Positions 55,590 through 63,959 of a DNA stretch of 64,000 nt are shown piece after piece. Under the pieces are notes generated by a model, which saw only the letters and a program-made list of their open reading frames with translations, was not told the origin of the DNA and made no database searches. Made by a program: the position numbers and the translations under genes. The stretch's first letter is position 1. Each line of letters begins with the position of its first letter. The stretch covers positions 5,704,001 through 5,768,000 of the forward strand of contig NZ_JACHMY010000001.1 in assembly GCF_014205135.1 (NCBI RefSeq), written 5' to 3'. Source of the DNA: Kribbella italica. GTDB taxonomy: Bacteria; Actinomycetota; Actinomycetes; Propionibacteriales; Kribbellaceae.

Positions 55590-56777
55590 ATGATGCTGAC
55601 CGTCGAGGAGCAGCGCATGACGCTGAGCCTGCCCGGCCGCACGACCCCGGTCGCCCGCGACTTCCTTGAGGCGGCCGGCTTCGAGGGCCTGGTCGACGAC
55701 TTCACCGCCAAGCTCACCGGCCACGCCGGCGTCGCCGAGGCCGCGACCGTCATCCAAGAAGCCGGCGCCGCCCTGTGGACGACCGCCGTCGACCGAGCCC
55801 AGGGCCGCCTCACCTCCGGCACCATCGACCCGTACGACGACCGCCCGCTCTACTGGGCCCGGACCTCGATGAGCCGCGCCGTCCGCGAGTGGGAGCCGTC
55901 GTTCCCGCTGACCAACCTGCAGCACCGGGCGATCCTCCGGCAGTTCGACTACGCCTCCCGCGGGATCGATCAGGTGTCGTTCCCGGACGACGGCGCCAAG
56001 CTCCTGGTCAGCGGCTTCGACACCTACAGCCTCGACGACAGCCTCCGGCACTCCAACCCGTCCGGCGCCGCAGCGCTGCAGCTGCACGGGCGGCAGGTCG
56101 GCGAGCTCACGGCCCAGGCCGTGATCCTCCCGGTGAACTGGACCGACTTCGACCAGGGCATCGTCGAGGACGCCTTCGGCCCGTGGCTGGTCGGTCCCGA
56201 CGACCCGCGCCACCGCGGCGCGATCGACGCGCTGATGACGATCAGCCAGACCCGCCGCGGCGCCATGCACGTCGAGAAGTGGGCCGGCGGCTTCCGCGGC
56301 GGTACGCCGGACAACAACCGCGCGCTCAACTGGGGCCCGATCTCGGCCGCCGCGCTCTGGCCGCAGCCGCAGCCGTCGCCGCAGTTCATCGAGACCACGC
56401 TCCCGTACGCCGCGATGATCGCCGCCGGCACCGGCCCGTGGCCGGTCACGCTCAACCCCGGCATCACCGAGTGGCCGGCCGGCACCTTCCCCGATCCCGA
56501 GGCCCTGCGCGCCGCGCCCGACCCGTCGCCGGGTTCGCACGCGGCCAGCGCCCCGGGCAGCAACTATCTGTCGAACGAGTCGATGTACCGGACCAACCGG
56601 CTGCGGCTGGGGACCGGTCACCCGACCATGCCGGGTGGGCACCTGCACATCTCGGCCCTGGAGTACCCCACCGATGTGAGTGCACTGACCAGCCCCGAGT
56701 TCGAGGCTGACCGCAAGGCTGTCGTGGATCAGACCGTCGCCCTCGTCGAGGCCGCCGGCAAGACCGTCCGGCCCTAG
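55590..56777 (+). CDS. pyroglutamyl-peptidase I-like protein with Ser at the nucleophile position
   Basis: A 395-residue protein. Several blocks align with pyrrolidone-carboxylate peptidase (C15): LLVSGFDTYSLD with SNPSGAAAL (TGFEPFG..NPS), VILPVNWTDFD (the LPV block), QTRRGAMHVEKWA (Glu229 at the catalytic Glu), NYLSNESMYR (the YVCN...Y block, with Ser328 for the catalytic Cys) and GGHLHISALEYP (His353 at the catalytic His). No Cys occurs anywhere in the protein. It is nearly twice the usual ~215 residues, with an N-terminal extension. First gene of the oxoproline operon; it may use Ser as nucleophile, bind pyroglutamyl compounds, or catalyse another reaction. Confidence 0.7.
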   Translation: MMLTVEEQRMTLSLPGRTTPVARDFLEAAGFEGLVDDFTAKLTGHAGVAEAATVIQEAGAALWTTAVDRAQGRLTSGTIDPYDDRPLYWARTSMSRAVREWEPSFPLTNLQHRAILRQFDYASRGIDQVSFPDDGAKLLVSGFDTYSLDDSLRHSNPSGAAALQLHGRQVGELTAQAVILPVNWTDFDQGIVEDAFGPWLVGPDDPRHRGAIDALMTISQTRRGAMHVEKWAGGFRGGTPDNNRALNWGPISAAALWPQPQPSPQFIETTLPYAAMIAAGTGPWPVTLNPGITEWPAGTFPDPEALRAAPDPSPGSHAASAPGSNYLSNESMYRTNRLRLGTGHPTMPGGHLHISALEYPTDVSALTSPEFEADRKAVVDQTVALVEAAGKTVRP

Positions 56778-56831
56778 CTCCGGACCGGTCCCTTCTCTCA
56801 ACACCCCGTTTGCTGAGACCAGGAGACAACC

Positions 56832-58115
56832 ATGGCCAACCCGCCGCTCAAGCCGCCGACCAAACCGGGCTCACGACGCCCGGTCCGCCGTGTCGGCCGC
56901 CCCACCTCCGAGTCCACCGGCTCGATGAAGGCCAGTACCCGATCGACGCTGATCGGCGCGATGTTCCTGATGGCCACCTCGGCCATCGGGCCGGGCTTCA
57001 TCACCCAGACCACGACGTTCACGGTCCAGCTCGGCGCCGCGTTCGCCTTCGCCATCGCCGCGTCGATCCTGGTCGACATCGCCCTGCAGCTGAACGTCTG
57101 GCGGGTGATCGGCGTCTCCGGCCGGCGCGCGCAGGAGCTCGGCAACCTGGTCGCCCCCGGGCTCGGCTGGGCGATGGCCGCGCTGCTGTTCGTCGGCGGC
57201 CTGGTCTTCAACATCGGCAACGTCTCCGGCTCCGGGCTGGGCACCGACGCGATGTTCGGACTGGACCCGAAGCTCGGCGGCGCGCTCTCGGCGCTCGTTG
57301 CCATCGGCATCTTCTTGTCGAAACGCGCCGGGCTGGCGATGGACCGGATCGTGTTCGTGCTCGGTGCGCTGATGATCGTGCTCACGACGTACATCGCGAT
57401 CACCTCCGGCCCACCGGTCGGCGAAGCCCTGAAGAACGTCGTACTGCCCGAGCAGGTCGAGTTCCTGGCCATCACCACCCTGATCGGCGGCACCATCGGC
57501 GGCTACATCGTGTACGCCGGTGCGCACCGCCTGCTCGACTCCGGCATCAGCGGCCCCGAGCACATCCGCGACATCACCCGCGGTTCGGTGACCGGCATCC
57601 TGATCACCGGCGTGATGCGGATCGTGCTGTTCCTGGCGATCCTCGGCGTGGTGGCCGGCGGCGCGAAGCTCGACCCGGCCAGCCCGGCCGCGTCGGCGTT
57701 CCAGCAGGCGGCCGGCGAGGTCGGGCTGCGGGTCTTCGGGATCGTGCTGTGGGCCGCGGCGATCACGAGCGTGATCGGTGCGTCGTACACGACGGTCTCG
57801 TTCATCACTTCCCGAACCAAGACCAGCGACCGGACGCGGACCGCTCTCGTGGTCGGGTTCATCGCGGTCACCACGATCATCTACCTGGCCGTCGGGACCG
57901 CGCCGACCACGCTGCTGGTCTTCGCGGGCGCGTTCAACGGTCTGCTGCTGCCCGTCGGGATCGGTGTGCTTCTCTGGGTGGCATGGCGACGCAAGGACCT
58001 GCTGAACGGCTACCACTACCCGGCCTGGCTCCTCGGGATCGGCGCCGCCGCCTGGTTGCTCACCATCTACCTGGCCGTGCGCTCCGTCCGCCCGGTCATC
58101 GACCTGTTCAACTAG
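56832..58115 (+). CDS. NRAMP-superfamily transporter (YcsG-like)
   Basis: A 427-residue membrane protein with about 11 helices after a basic ~35-residue tail. The first helix reads MATSAIGPGFITQTTTF. The canonical NRAMP metal site Asp-Pro-Gly-Asn is replaced by Gly53-Pro-Gly-Phe56, and the helix-6 Met-Pro-His is replaced by YAGAHR. Transport of Mn/Fe is therefore unlikely. B. subtilis ycsG, in the same gene neighbourhood, encodes a related protein, and import of 5-oxoproline or a related acid is inferred. It is 54 bases after the Pcp-like gene and 10 before pxpA. Confidence 0.85.
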   Translation: MANPPLKPPTKPGSRRPVRRVGRPTSESTGSMKASTRSTLIGAMFLMATSAIGPGFITQTTTFTVQLGAAFAFAIAASILVDIALQLNVWRVIGVSGRRAQELGNLVAPGLGWAMAALLFVGGLVFNIGNVSGSGLGTDAMFGLDPKLGGALSALVAIGIFLSKRAGLAMDRIVFVLGALMIVLTTYIAITSGPPVGEALKNVVLPEQVEFLAITTLIGGTIGGYIVYAGAHRLLDSGISGPEHIRDITRGSVTGILITGVMRIVLFLAILGVVAGGAKLDPASPAASAFQQAAGEVGLRVFGIVLWAAAITSVIGASYTTVSFITSRTKTSDRTRTALVVGFIAVTTIIYLAVGTAPTTLLVFAGAFNGLLLPVGIGVLLWVAWRRKDLLNGYHYPAWLLGIGAAAWLLTIYLAVRSVRPVIDLFN

Positions 58116-58125
58116 GAGGCCCGCG

Positions 58126-58887
58126 ATGAGCACCGTCGACCTGAACGCCGACCTCGGCGAAGGCTTCGGCAACTGGGCGATGGGCGACGACAACGCCCTG
58201 CTCGACGTCGTCACCAGCGCCAACGTCGCCTGCGGTTTCCACGCCGGCGACCCCTCCATCATGCGGGCGGTCTGCCGCCGGGCCGCCGATCGCGACGTCG
58301 CGATCGGCGCGCACGTCGGGTACGCCGACAAGCCCGGCTTCGGCCGGCGGTTCATCGACATCGAACCGGCCGCGCTGCGGGACGAGGTGCTGTACCAGAT
58401 CGCCGCGCTGGACGCCTTCGCCCGGGTCGCCGGGTCCGAGGTCGCGTACGTGAAACCGCACGGCGCGCTGTACAACACGATCGGGCACCACGAGGAGCAG
58501 GCCGCGGCCGTCGTGGCGGCGGTCGCGGACTACGACCGCGCGCTGCCGGTGCTCGGGCTGCCCGGCGCGGTCTGGCTGAAGCTGGCCGAGGAGGCCGGGC
58601 TGACCGTCGTCCACGAAGCCTTCGCCGACCGGGCGTACTCGCCGGACGGGACGCTGGTCTCGCGGCGCGAGTCTGGTTCGGTGCTGCACGACGGGCGCGA
58701 GATCGCCCGGCGGTGCGTGGCGATGGCGACCGGTGCGCCGATCAAGGACGTCAAGGGCGGCGAGCTGCGGTTGGAGCCCGGGTCGATCTGCCTGCACGGG
58801 GACACGCCTGGCGCCGTACAGATCGCTCAGCGGGTCCGCAAGGCCCTCACCGACGCCGGGGTCGAACTGACCCCGTTCGCGGCGTGA
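58126..58887 (+). CDS. pxpA: 5-oxoprolinase subunit A (LamB/YcsF family)
   Basis: A 253-residue protein. The family start VDLNADLGEGFGNWAMGDD, SANVACGFHAGDP, IGAHVGYADKPGFGRR, YVKPHGALYN and EAFADRAYSPDGTLVSR are all present. With PxpB and PxpC it forms the prokaryotic ATP-dependent 5-oxoprolinase, opening 5-oxo-L-proline to L-glutamate. The gene sits in the conserved A-B-C order, 10 bases after the transporter gene. Confidence 0.95.
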   Translation: MSTVDLNADLGEGFGNWAMGDDNALLDVVTSANVACGFHAGDPSIMRAVCRRAADRDVAIGAHVGYADKPGFGRRFIDIEPAALRDEVLYQIAALDAFARVAGSEVAYVKPHGALYNTIGHHEEQAAAVVAAVADYDRALPVLGLPGAVWLKLAEEAGLTVVHEAFADRAYSPDGTLVSRRESGSVLHDGREIARRCVAMATGAPIKDVKGGELRLEPGSICLHGDTPGAVQIAQRVRKALTDAGVELTPFAA

Positions 58888-58906
58888 GCTGCGGCGAGGC
58901 GCCTGC

Positions 58907-59542
58907 ATGATGCGTGTCCTTCCCTGCGGCAGCTCGGCGTTGCTCGTGGAGCTCGGGGACCTCGACGAGGTCCTCGGGTACTACGCGGCGCTGCGCGCCG
59001 ACCCGCCGGCCGGTGTCGTCGACATCGTGCCGGCGGGCCGGACCGTGATGGTGACCGTCGACCACACCGACCTTGCGGCCCTGGAACGCATCTTGCTCAG
59101 CACAACCCCTTTGGTAGACCGCCGCATCGGCGGCGACCTCGTCGAGATCCCCGTCGTGTACGACGGCGAGGACCTCGCCGACGTCGCCGAGCTGCTCTCC
59201 TGCTCGATCGAGGAGGTCGTCCAGCGCCACACGGCCGAGGAGTGGACGGTCGCCTTCTGCGGTTTCGCGCCCGGCTTCGGCTACCTCACCGGCGAGTCGT
59301 CCTGGGACATTCCCCGCCGGTCGTCGCCGCGCACCAAGGTCCCCGCCGGCTCGGTCGCACTGGCCGGAGAGTTCAGCGGGGTCTACCCGCGGGAGTCGCC
59401 CGGCGGCTGGCAGTTGCTCGGCCGCACGGACGTCAACGTCTTCGACCTCGACCAAGACCCTGCTGCTCTCTTGAGCCCCGGCCGCCGGATCCGCTTCGTC
59501 GACGCCACCTCCTCCGCCGCCCCCAACGGCCGGCGCGGATGA
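58907..59542 (+). CDS. pxpB: 5-oxoprolinase subunit B (KipI-like)
   Basis: A 211-residue allophanate-hydrolase-subunit-1-type protein. Motifs are LPCGSSALLVELGDL, VVYDGEDLADVAE, CGFAPGFGYLTG and RTKVPAGSVALAGEFSGVYPRESPGGWQLLGRT. B. subtilis KipI, a histidine-kinase inhibitor, belongs here, but in this operon it should be a 5-oxoprolinase subunit. Two adjacent ATGs open the gene. It overlaps pxpC by ATGA. Confidence 0.94.
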   Translation: MMRVLPCGSSALLVELGDLDEVLGYYAALRADPPAGVVDIVPAGRTVMVTVDHTDLAALERILLSTTPLVDRRIGGDLVEIPVVYDGEDLADVAELLSCSIEEVVQRHTAEEWTVAFCGFAPGFGYLTGESSWDIPRRSSPRTKVPAGSVALAGEFSGVYPRESPGGWQLLGRTDVNVFDLDQDPAALLSPGRRIRFVDATSSAAPNGRRG

Positions 59543-60387
59543 CCGCCCGCTTCGAGGTCCTGGCGACCGGCCCACTGACCACCATCCAGGACTCCGGCCG
59601 TCCCGGCCAAGCAGCACTCGGCATCGGCCGGTCCGGCGCGTGCGACCGGACGTCGTACCAGCTGGCGAACCGTCTCGTCGGCAACCACCCCGACGCCGCC
59701 GCCCTGGAAGTCACCTTCGGCGGGCTCTCGGTGCTCGCCGAGGCCGACCTCGTGTACGCCGTCGCCGGGGCACCGTGCTCGAACGTCGCACTCAATGCCC
59801 CGGCCCTGCTCCGCAAGGGCGAGGTCCTCCAGCTCGGCCCCCCGCGCACCGGCCTTCGCACGTACGTCGCCTTCCGCGGCGGCCTCGACGTCGATCCGGT
59901 CCTCGGTTCCCGCTCGACCGACCTGCTCTCCGGCCTCGGCCCGGCGCCGGTCGCCGTCGGCGACGTACTTGCCCTAGGCAAGGATCACGGCCCGATGCCC
60001 GGCGTCGACCTCGCCCCCGTCGCGGACCCACCCGGTGGCGAGGTAGTGGTCCAGGTCCTCCCCGGCCCCCGCCGCGACTGGTTCACCGACGCCGGCTGGC
60101 AGTCGCTGACCGGCCAGTCGTACACGGTCAGCAGCAACAGCAACCGCGTCGGCGTACGGTTCGAAGGGCAGCCGCTCGAACGGGCCCGGGACGGCGAGCT
60201 CGTCAGCGAGGGCATGGAGCTCGGCGCCCTCCAGATCCCGCCGTCCGGCCTCCCGGTCCTGTTCCTCGCCGACCACCCGGTCACCGGCGGCTACCCGGTC
60301 ATCGGCTACGTCGCCGCCCCGGACCTGGACCTCTGCGGCCAACTCCGCCCGGGCCAGTCGTTGCGTTTCAGAGAACGAACCCGGTAG
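59539..60387 (+). CDS. pxpC: 5-oxoprolinase subunit C (KipA-like, biotin-dependent-carboxyltransferase-like domain)
   Basis: A 282-residue allophanate-hydrolase-subunit-2-type protein. Motifs are TIQDSGRPGQAALGI, GACDRTSYQLANRLVGN, LEVTFGGLSV, YVAFRGGLDV, GSRSTDLLSGLG, SNSNRVGVRFEGQPL and DHPVTGGYPVIGYV. It completes the PxpABC complex. The end overlaps the convergent epimerase gene by 20 bp, marking the boundary between the oxoproline and hydroxyproline operons. Confidence 0.94.
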   Translation: MTARFEVLATGPLTTIQDSGRPGQAALGIGRSGACDRTSYQLANRLVGNHPDAAALEVTFGGLSVLAEADLVYAVAGAPCSNVALNAPALLRKGEVLQLGPPRTGLRTYVAFRGGLDVDPVLGSRSTDLLSGLGPAPVAVGDVLALGKDHGPMPGVDLAPVADPPGGEVVVQVLPGPRRDWFTDAGWQSLTGQSYTVSSNSNRVGVRFEGQPLERARDGELVSEGMELGALQIPPSGLPVLFLADHPVTGGYPVIGYVAAPDLDLCGQLRPGQSLRFRERTR

Positions 60388-61369
60388 GGAACGGATCCGT
60401 CGGGTCCAGCCAGTAGTTGCCCATCCCCGTGATCCACGCCCGCCCACGCACCGTCGGCACGACTCCCGGCCGCCCACCGACAGTCGTTGTCTCCAGCAAC
60501 TTCCCCGTGAAGCTCGTCCCGATGAACGACTCGTTCACGAACTCCCGTCCCAGCTCCAGCTCACCGCGAGCATGCAGCTGCGCCATCCGCGCACACGTCC
60601 CCGTGCCACACGGCGACCGGTCGAACCAGCCCGGGTAGATCGCCATCGCGTTCCGCGAGTCGCTCCCGTCCCGCCCCGGCGCCGTGAACTGGACGTGCTT
60701 GCACCCCGAGATCCCCGCATCCTCCGGATGCACCGGCCGGTCGTTCTCGTTGATCGCGGCCATGATGTCCAGGCCCGCCTGCAGGATCCGGTCCTTCTCC
60801 GACCGGTCGAACGGAATCCCGAGCTGCTCCAGCGGCAGGATCGCGTAGAAGTTCCCGCCGTACGCCAGGTCGTACGTGACCGTCCCGAGCCCCTTCACCT
60901 CCACCGAGGCGTCCAGAGCGTGCGAGTACGCCGGGACGTTCTGCAGCGTGACGTGCTCGGCCCGGCCGTCCTTCACCGCGACGTCGACCACGACCAGCCC
61001 GGCCGGGGTGTCCAGCCGGACCTGCGTCAGCGGCTCGCTGACCGGGACCATGCCCGACTCGACCAGCACGGTCGCGACGCCGATCGTCCCGTGCCCGCAC
61101 ATCGGCAGGCAGCCGGACACCTCGATGTAGAGCACGCCCCAGTCCGCGTCCGGCCGGGTCGGCGGCTGCAGGATCGCGCCGCTCATCGCCGAGTGACCGC
61201 GCGGCTCGTTCATCAGGAACAGCCGCAGGTCGTCGTCGTGCGCCAGGAAGTACTGGCGCCGCTCCTCCATTGTCGTGCCCGGGATGACGCCGACCCCACC
61301 GGTGATCACCCGGGTCGGCATCCCCTCGGTGTGCGAGTCGATCGCGGCGAGTGTACGAACAGACCTCAT
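60368..61369 (-). CDS. 4-hydroxyproline 2-epimerase/proline racemase family
   Basis: A 333-residue proline-racemase-fold enzyme. DSHTEGMPTRVITGG starts the fold. Both catalytic cysteines are kept, in LPMCGHGTIGVATVL and SPCGTGTCARM. That separates racemases and epimerases from the Thr-containing 3-hydroxyproline dehydratases. Its DapA-like and FAD-dehydrogenase neighbours identify the trans-4-hydroxy-L-proline to cis-4-hydroxy-D-proline step. The ATG overlaps the stop of the DapA-type gene (ATGA); the long upstream open frame is rejected. Confidence 0.88.
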   Translation of the reverse strand: MRSVRTLAAIDSHTEGMPTRVITGGVGVIPGTTMEERRQYFLAHDDDLRLFLMNEPRGHSAMSGAILQPPTRPDADWGVLYIEVSGCLPMCGHGTIGVATVLVESGMVPVSEPLTQVRLDTPAGLVVVDVAVKDGRAEHVTLQNVPAYSHALDASVEVKGLGTVTYDLAYGGNFYAILPLEQLGIPFDRSEKDRILQAGLDIMAAINENDRPVHPEDAGISGCKHVQFTAPGRDGSDSRNAMAIYPGWFDRSPCGTGTCARMAQLHARGELELGREFVNESFIGTSFTGKLLETTTVGGRPGVVPTVRGRAWITGMGNYWLDPTDPFPTGFVL

Positions 61370-62268
61370 ACCAACGACTCTACGGCGCGCTTCATGTCCT
61401 GCTCCAGCTGCGCGACGTGCTCGGGAACCAGCGGGCCGCGCGGCGGGCGGCAGGGGCCGCCGTACCGGCCGACGTAGTCCATCGCCCACTTGATCGCCTG
61501 GACGAACTCGACCCGCGAGTCCCACCGGAACGACGCCACCAGCGGCTCGTACAGCGCACGGGCCTCGGCCAGCTTCCCCTCGAGCGCGAGGTTGAACAGG
61601 CGCACCGACTCGGCCGGGAACACGTTCGGGAACCCGGCGAACCAGCCGGTCGCGCCCATCAGCAGCGCCTCCAGCGTCAGGTCGTCCGCGCCGGCGACGA
61701 CGGTCAGCTCCGGCGCCTTCTCGCGGATCTCCAGGATCCGCCGGACGTCGCCGGAGAACTCCTTCACCGCCACGATGTTCTCCAGCTGCGCGATCTCGGC
61801 GAGCAGGTCCGGCGTCAGGTCGACCTTCGTGTCGAGCGGGTTGTTGTAGACCATCACCGGCAGGCCCGCCTTGGCGACCTCGCTGAAGTGGTGCACGACC
61901 TCGCCGCGGTTGGCCCGGTACATCGTCGGCGGCAGGCACAATACGCCGTGCGCGCCGTCCTCGGCCGCCTTCTCCGCCCAGCTGCGGGCCTGGTGGGCGC
62001 CGACGCCGTGCACGCCGACGACCACGATCCCGTCGTCACCGACCGCCTCGATCGCGGTCCGCGCGACGGCGCGGCGCTCGTCGTCGGACAGCGACGAGTA
62101 CTCGCCGAGCGACCCGTTCGGCCCGACACCGCGGCAGCCGTTCTCGATCACCCAGCGGCAGTGCTCGGCGTACTTGTCCAGATCGGGCCGCAGTCCCGCC
62201 GGCGCGCTCGCGTCCTCGGCGTACGGCAGTGCGGTCGCCACGATCACGCCATCAAGCTTCTCGCTCAC
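61366..62268 (-). CDS. DapA-family lyase, probable 1-pyrroline-4-hydroxy-2-carboxylate deaminase
   Basis: A 300-residue TIM-barrel aldolase/lyase. The Schiff-base Lys is in IVAVKEFSGD near residue 165 and the conserved Tyr in VMVYNNPLD near 140. GVGPNGSLGEYSSLSDDER replaces the GTTGE block of true DapA, arguing against dihydrodipicolinate synthase. In hydroxyproline operons this family deaminates 1-pyrroline-4-hydroxy-2-carboxylate to 2-oxoglutarate semialdehyde. GTG start with GAGGAGGAA upstream; GTGA overlap with the preceding FAD enzyme. Confidence 0.85.
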   Translation of the reverse strand: MSEKLDGVIVATALPYAEDASAPAGLRPDLDKYAEHCRWVIENGCRGVGPNGSLGEYSSLSDDERRAVARTAIEAVGDDGIVVVGVHGVGAHQARSWAEKAAEDGAHGVLCLPPTMYRANRGEVVHHFSEVAKAGLPVMVYNNPLDTKVDLTPDLLAEIAQLENIVAVKEFSGDVRRILEIREKAPELTVVAGADDLTLEALLMGATGWFAGFPNVFPAESVRLFNLALEGKLAEARALYEPLVASFRWDSRVEFVQAIKWAMDYVGRYGGPCRPPRGPLVPEHVAQLEQDMKRAVESLV

Positions 62269-63959
62269 AGTTCCTCCTCGTTGGCCAGGTCGCCGAGCCG
62301 GACCGGCACCGCGATCGTTCGTTTGTGGTCAGCCGGCCCGTCGCCGGTCAGACAGGCCGCGTTCCGCGAACACACCCGCCCCTGGCACAACCCGAGCCCC
62401 ACCCGGCCGGCCAGCTTCAAACTCTTCCCCGTCTCCAGCCCTCTGGTCTGCCTTGTCCGCTCGAGATCCCCCCGCGAGACCTCTTCGCACCGGCAGACCA
62501 CCGTCTGGTCGTCACTCCACGCTTTCCACCCGTCCCGCACCGGGTACGCCGCCGCCAGGGCCGCCGCAAACCGCTTGCCCTTGGCAACCTCACCCGCAGC
62601 CCGATCCCCTGCCCCCGCCACCTCGCGCCCGGCGACCCGGCGCGCAGCCGCCGCTCCGGCAACTCGGCCCTCAGCCGAAGCCAAGTCCGCGCCACCGATC
62701 CCAGTGATCTCCCCCGCGGCGTACACCCCCGACGAGCTCGTCTCCTGCCGCGCGTCGACCACCACCGCCGACCCGTCCCCAGTCAGCCCACACCCCGCCG
62801 CAACCGCCAACTCCAGCTGCGCCGTGAACCCGTAACCAACACAGACAGCGTCGACCTCGACCTGCTCCTCCGACCCAGCGATCGGCCGCCAGTCAGCATC
62901 CAGCCGAGCCACCGTCACCGCCTCAACCCGCCCATCACCGTGCGCGGCAATCACCGCCCGGCCGTGCCGCAGCCGAATCCCCCGCCGCGCCAGCACCCCG
63001 CCGTACCCCGCCGCTTCAAGCAGCTTGCCTCGGGCAACCAATGGATCGCTCATCCAGCCGCGCGCCACCGTCCGCAACGCATTGGCCTCGTACAGGCCGA
63101 CAACCTCAGCCCCAACCCCCAGCAACGCCTCAGCCACCGGCAGCAAGAACGGCCCGGTCCCCGCCAGCACCACCCGCTGCCCGACAGCGATCCGCTGCCC
63201 CTTGGCCAACGCCTGCGCCGCCCCCGCGCTGTAAACCCCCGGCAGATCCCACCCTCTGAACGGCAACACCCGATCGAACGCCCCCGGCGCCAGCACGATC
63301 GCCCCCGCGTCCACAGCCTCGACCCGCCGCCCCACAGCATCAGCGGCCCCGCGCTGCACCCACAACCGCTTCCCCTCGATCGCAACCACCGAGGTCTCCG
63401 CCAGGTGCGTCACCCGATGATGCCGACCCACCCGATCCCGCAACTGAACGAACTTCCCCCACCCGTGCTGCAACCGCCCCGGCCGCTCCGCCGAGAACTC
63501 CTCCGGCAACTGCCGATGGAACTGCCCACCAACACTCCGCCCAGCGTCGATCAACCCCACCGCAACGCCCGCTTCAGCAGCAGCCAACGCAGCATTCAGC
63601 CCCGCAGGCCCAGCCCCAATCACCACAACGTCGTACGACGAACCAACCGCCAGAACCCCCTCAAGTACCGGCCCCCGGCCGGTGGCCGGTACTTGAAAGG
63701 CGTGCCGGCTGCTGCCCCACGCCGACCGCGCGTCGTTAGCCACTGGCCTGGTCGCCGCCTGGCCCCCTTCAAGTACCGGCCCCCGATGGCTGGCCGGTAC
63801 TTGAAAGGCCTGCCGGCTGCTGTCCCACGCCGACCGCGCGTCGTTGGCCACTGGCCTGCTCGCCGCCTGGCCCCCTTCAAGTACCGGCCCCCGACCGGTG
63901 GCCGGTACTTGAAAGGCCTGCCGGCTGCTGTCCCACGCCGACCGCGCGCTCCCGCGCAT
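62265..63959 (-). CDS. FAD/NAD(P)-dependent dehydrogenase, probable D-hydroxyproline dehydrogenase alpha subunit
   Basis: A 564-residue flavoprotein. After an unusual repeat-encoded N-terminus (~105 residues) comes the FAD motif YDVVVIGAGPAGLNAALAA, then VGGQFHRQLP, a second dinucleotide motif VVLAGTGPFLLPVAEALL, and GVYAAGEITGIGGADLA. The C-terminus has a BFD-like [2Fe-2S] Cys set (VCRCEEVSRGDL, GLCQGRVCSRNAACL), as in HcnB/OoxA-type alpha subunits. It would oxidise cis-4-hydroxy-D-proline. Beta and small subunits may lie beyond the window edge. The ATG is chosen for its GAGGAGAGG ribosome site. A start past the repeats lacks an ATG or GTG before the FAD motif. Confidence 0.85.
   Translation of the reverse strand: MRGSARSAWDSSRQAFQVPATGRGPVLEGGQAASRPVANDARSAWDSSRQAFQVPASHRGPVLEGGQAATRPVANDARSAWGSSRHAFQVPATGRGPVLEGVLAVGSSYDVVVIGAGPAGLNAALAAAEAGVAVGLIDAGRSVGGQFHRQLPEEFSAERPGRLQHGWGKFVQLRDRVGRHHRVTHLAETSVVAIEGKRLWVQRGAADAVGRRVEAVDAGAIVLAPGAFDRVLPFRGWDLPGVYSAGAAQALAKGQRIAVGQRVVLAGTGPFLLPVAEALLGVGAEVVGLYEANALRTVARGWMSDPLVARGKLLEAAGYGGVLARRGIRLRHGRAVIAAHGDGRVEAVTVARLDADWRPIAGSEEQVEVDAVCVGYGFTAQLELAVAAGCGLTGDGSAVVVDARQETSSSGVYAAGEITGIGGADLASAEGRVAGAAAARRVAGREVAGAGDRAAGEVAKGKRFAAALAAAYPVRDGWKAWSDDQTVVCRCEEVSRGDLERTRQTRGLETGKSLKLAGRVGLGLCQGRVCSRNAACLTGDGPADHKRTIAVPVRLGDLANEEEL
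63661..63948. repeat. 108-bp tandem repeats with a 14-bp-arm palindrome
   Basis: Copies begin at 63661, 63769 and 63877, a period of exactly 108 bp (36 codons), giving about 2.7 copies. Each starts with an inverted repeat: the arms TTCAAGTACCGGCC and GGCCGGTACTTGAA are perfect in the third copy, 63876-63913, around a 10-base spacer. Because the period is a multiple of three, the frame of the FAD dehydrogenase stays open, adding repeated ARSAWDSSRQAFQVPA blocks to its N-terminus. Confidence 0.9.

Noticed and set aside
61370..61939. Upstream extension of the epimerase reading frame
   Set aside because: It runs antisense-like through the DapA-type gene in a different frame and has no proline-racemase homology; the ATGA junction gives the real start.
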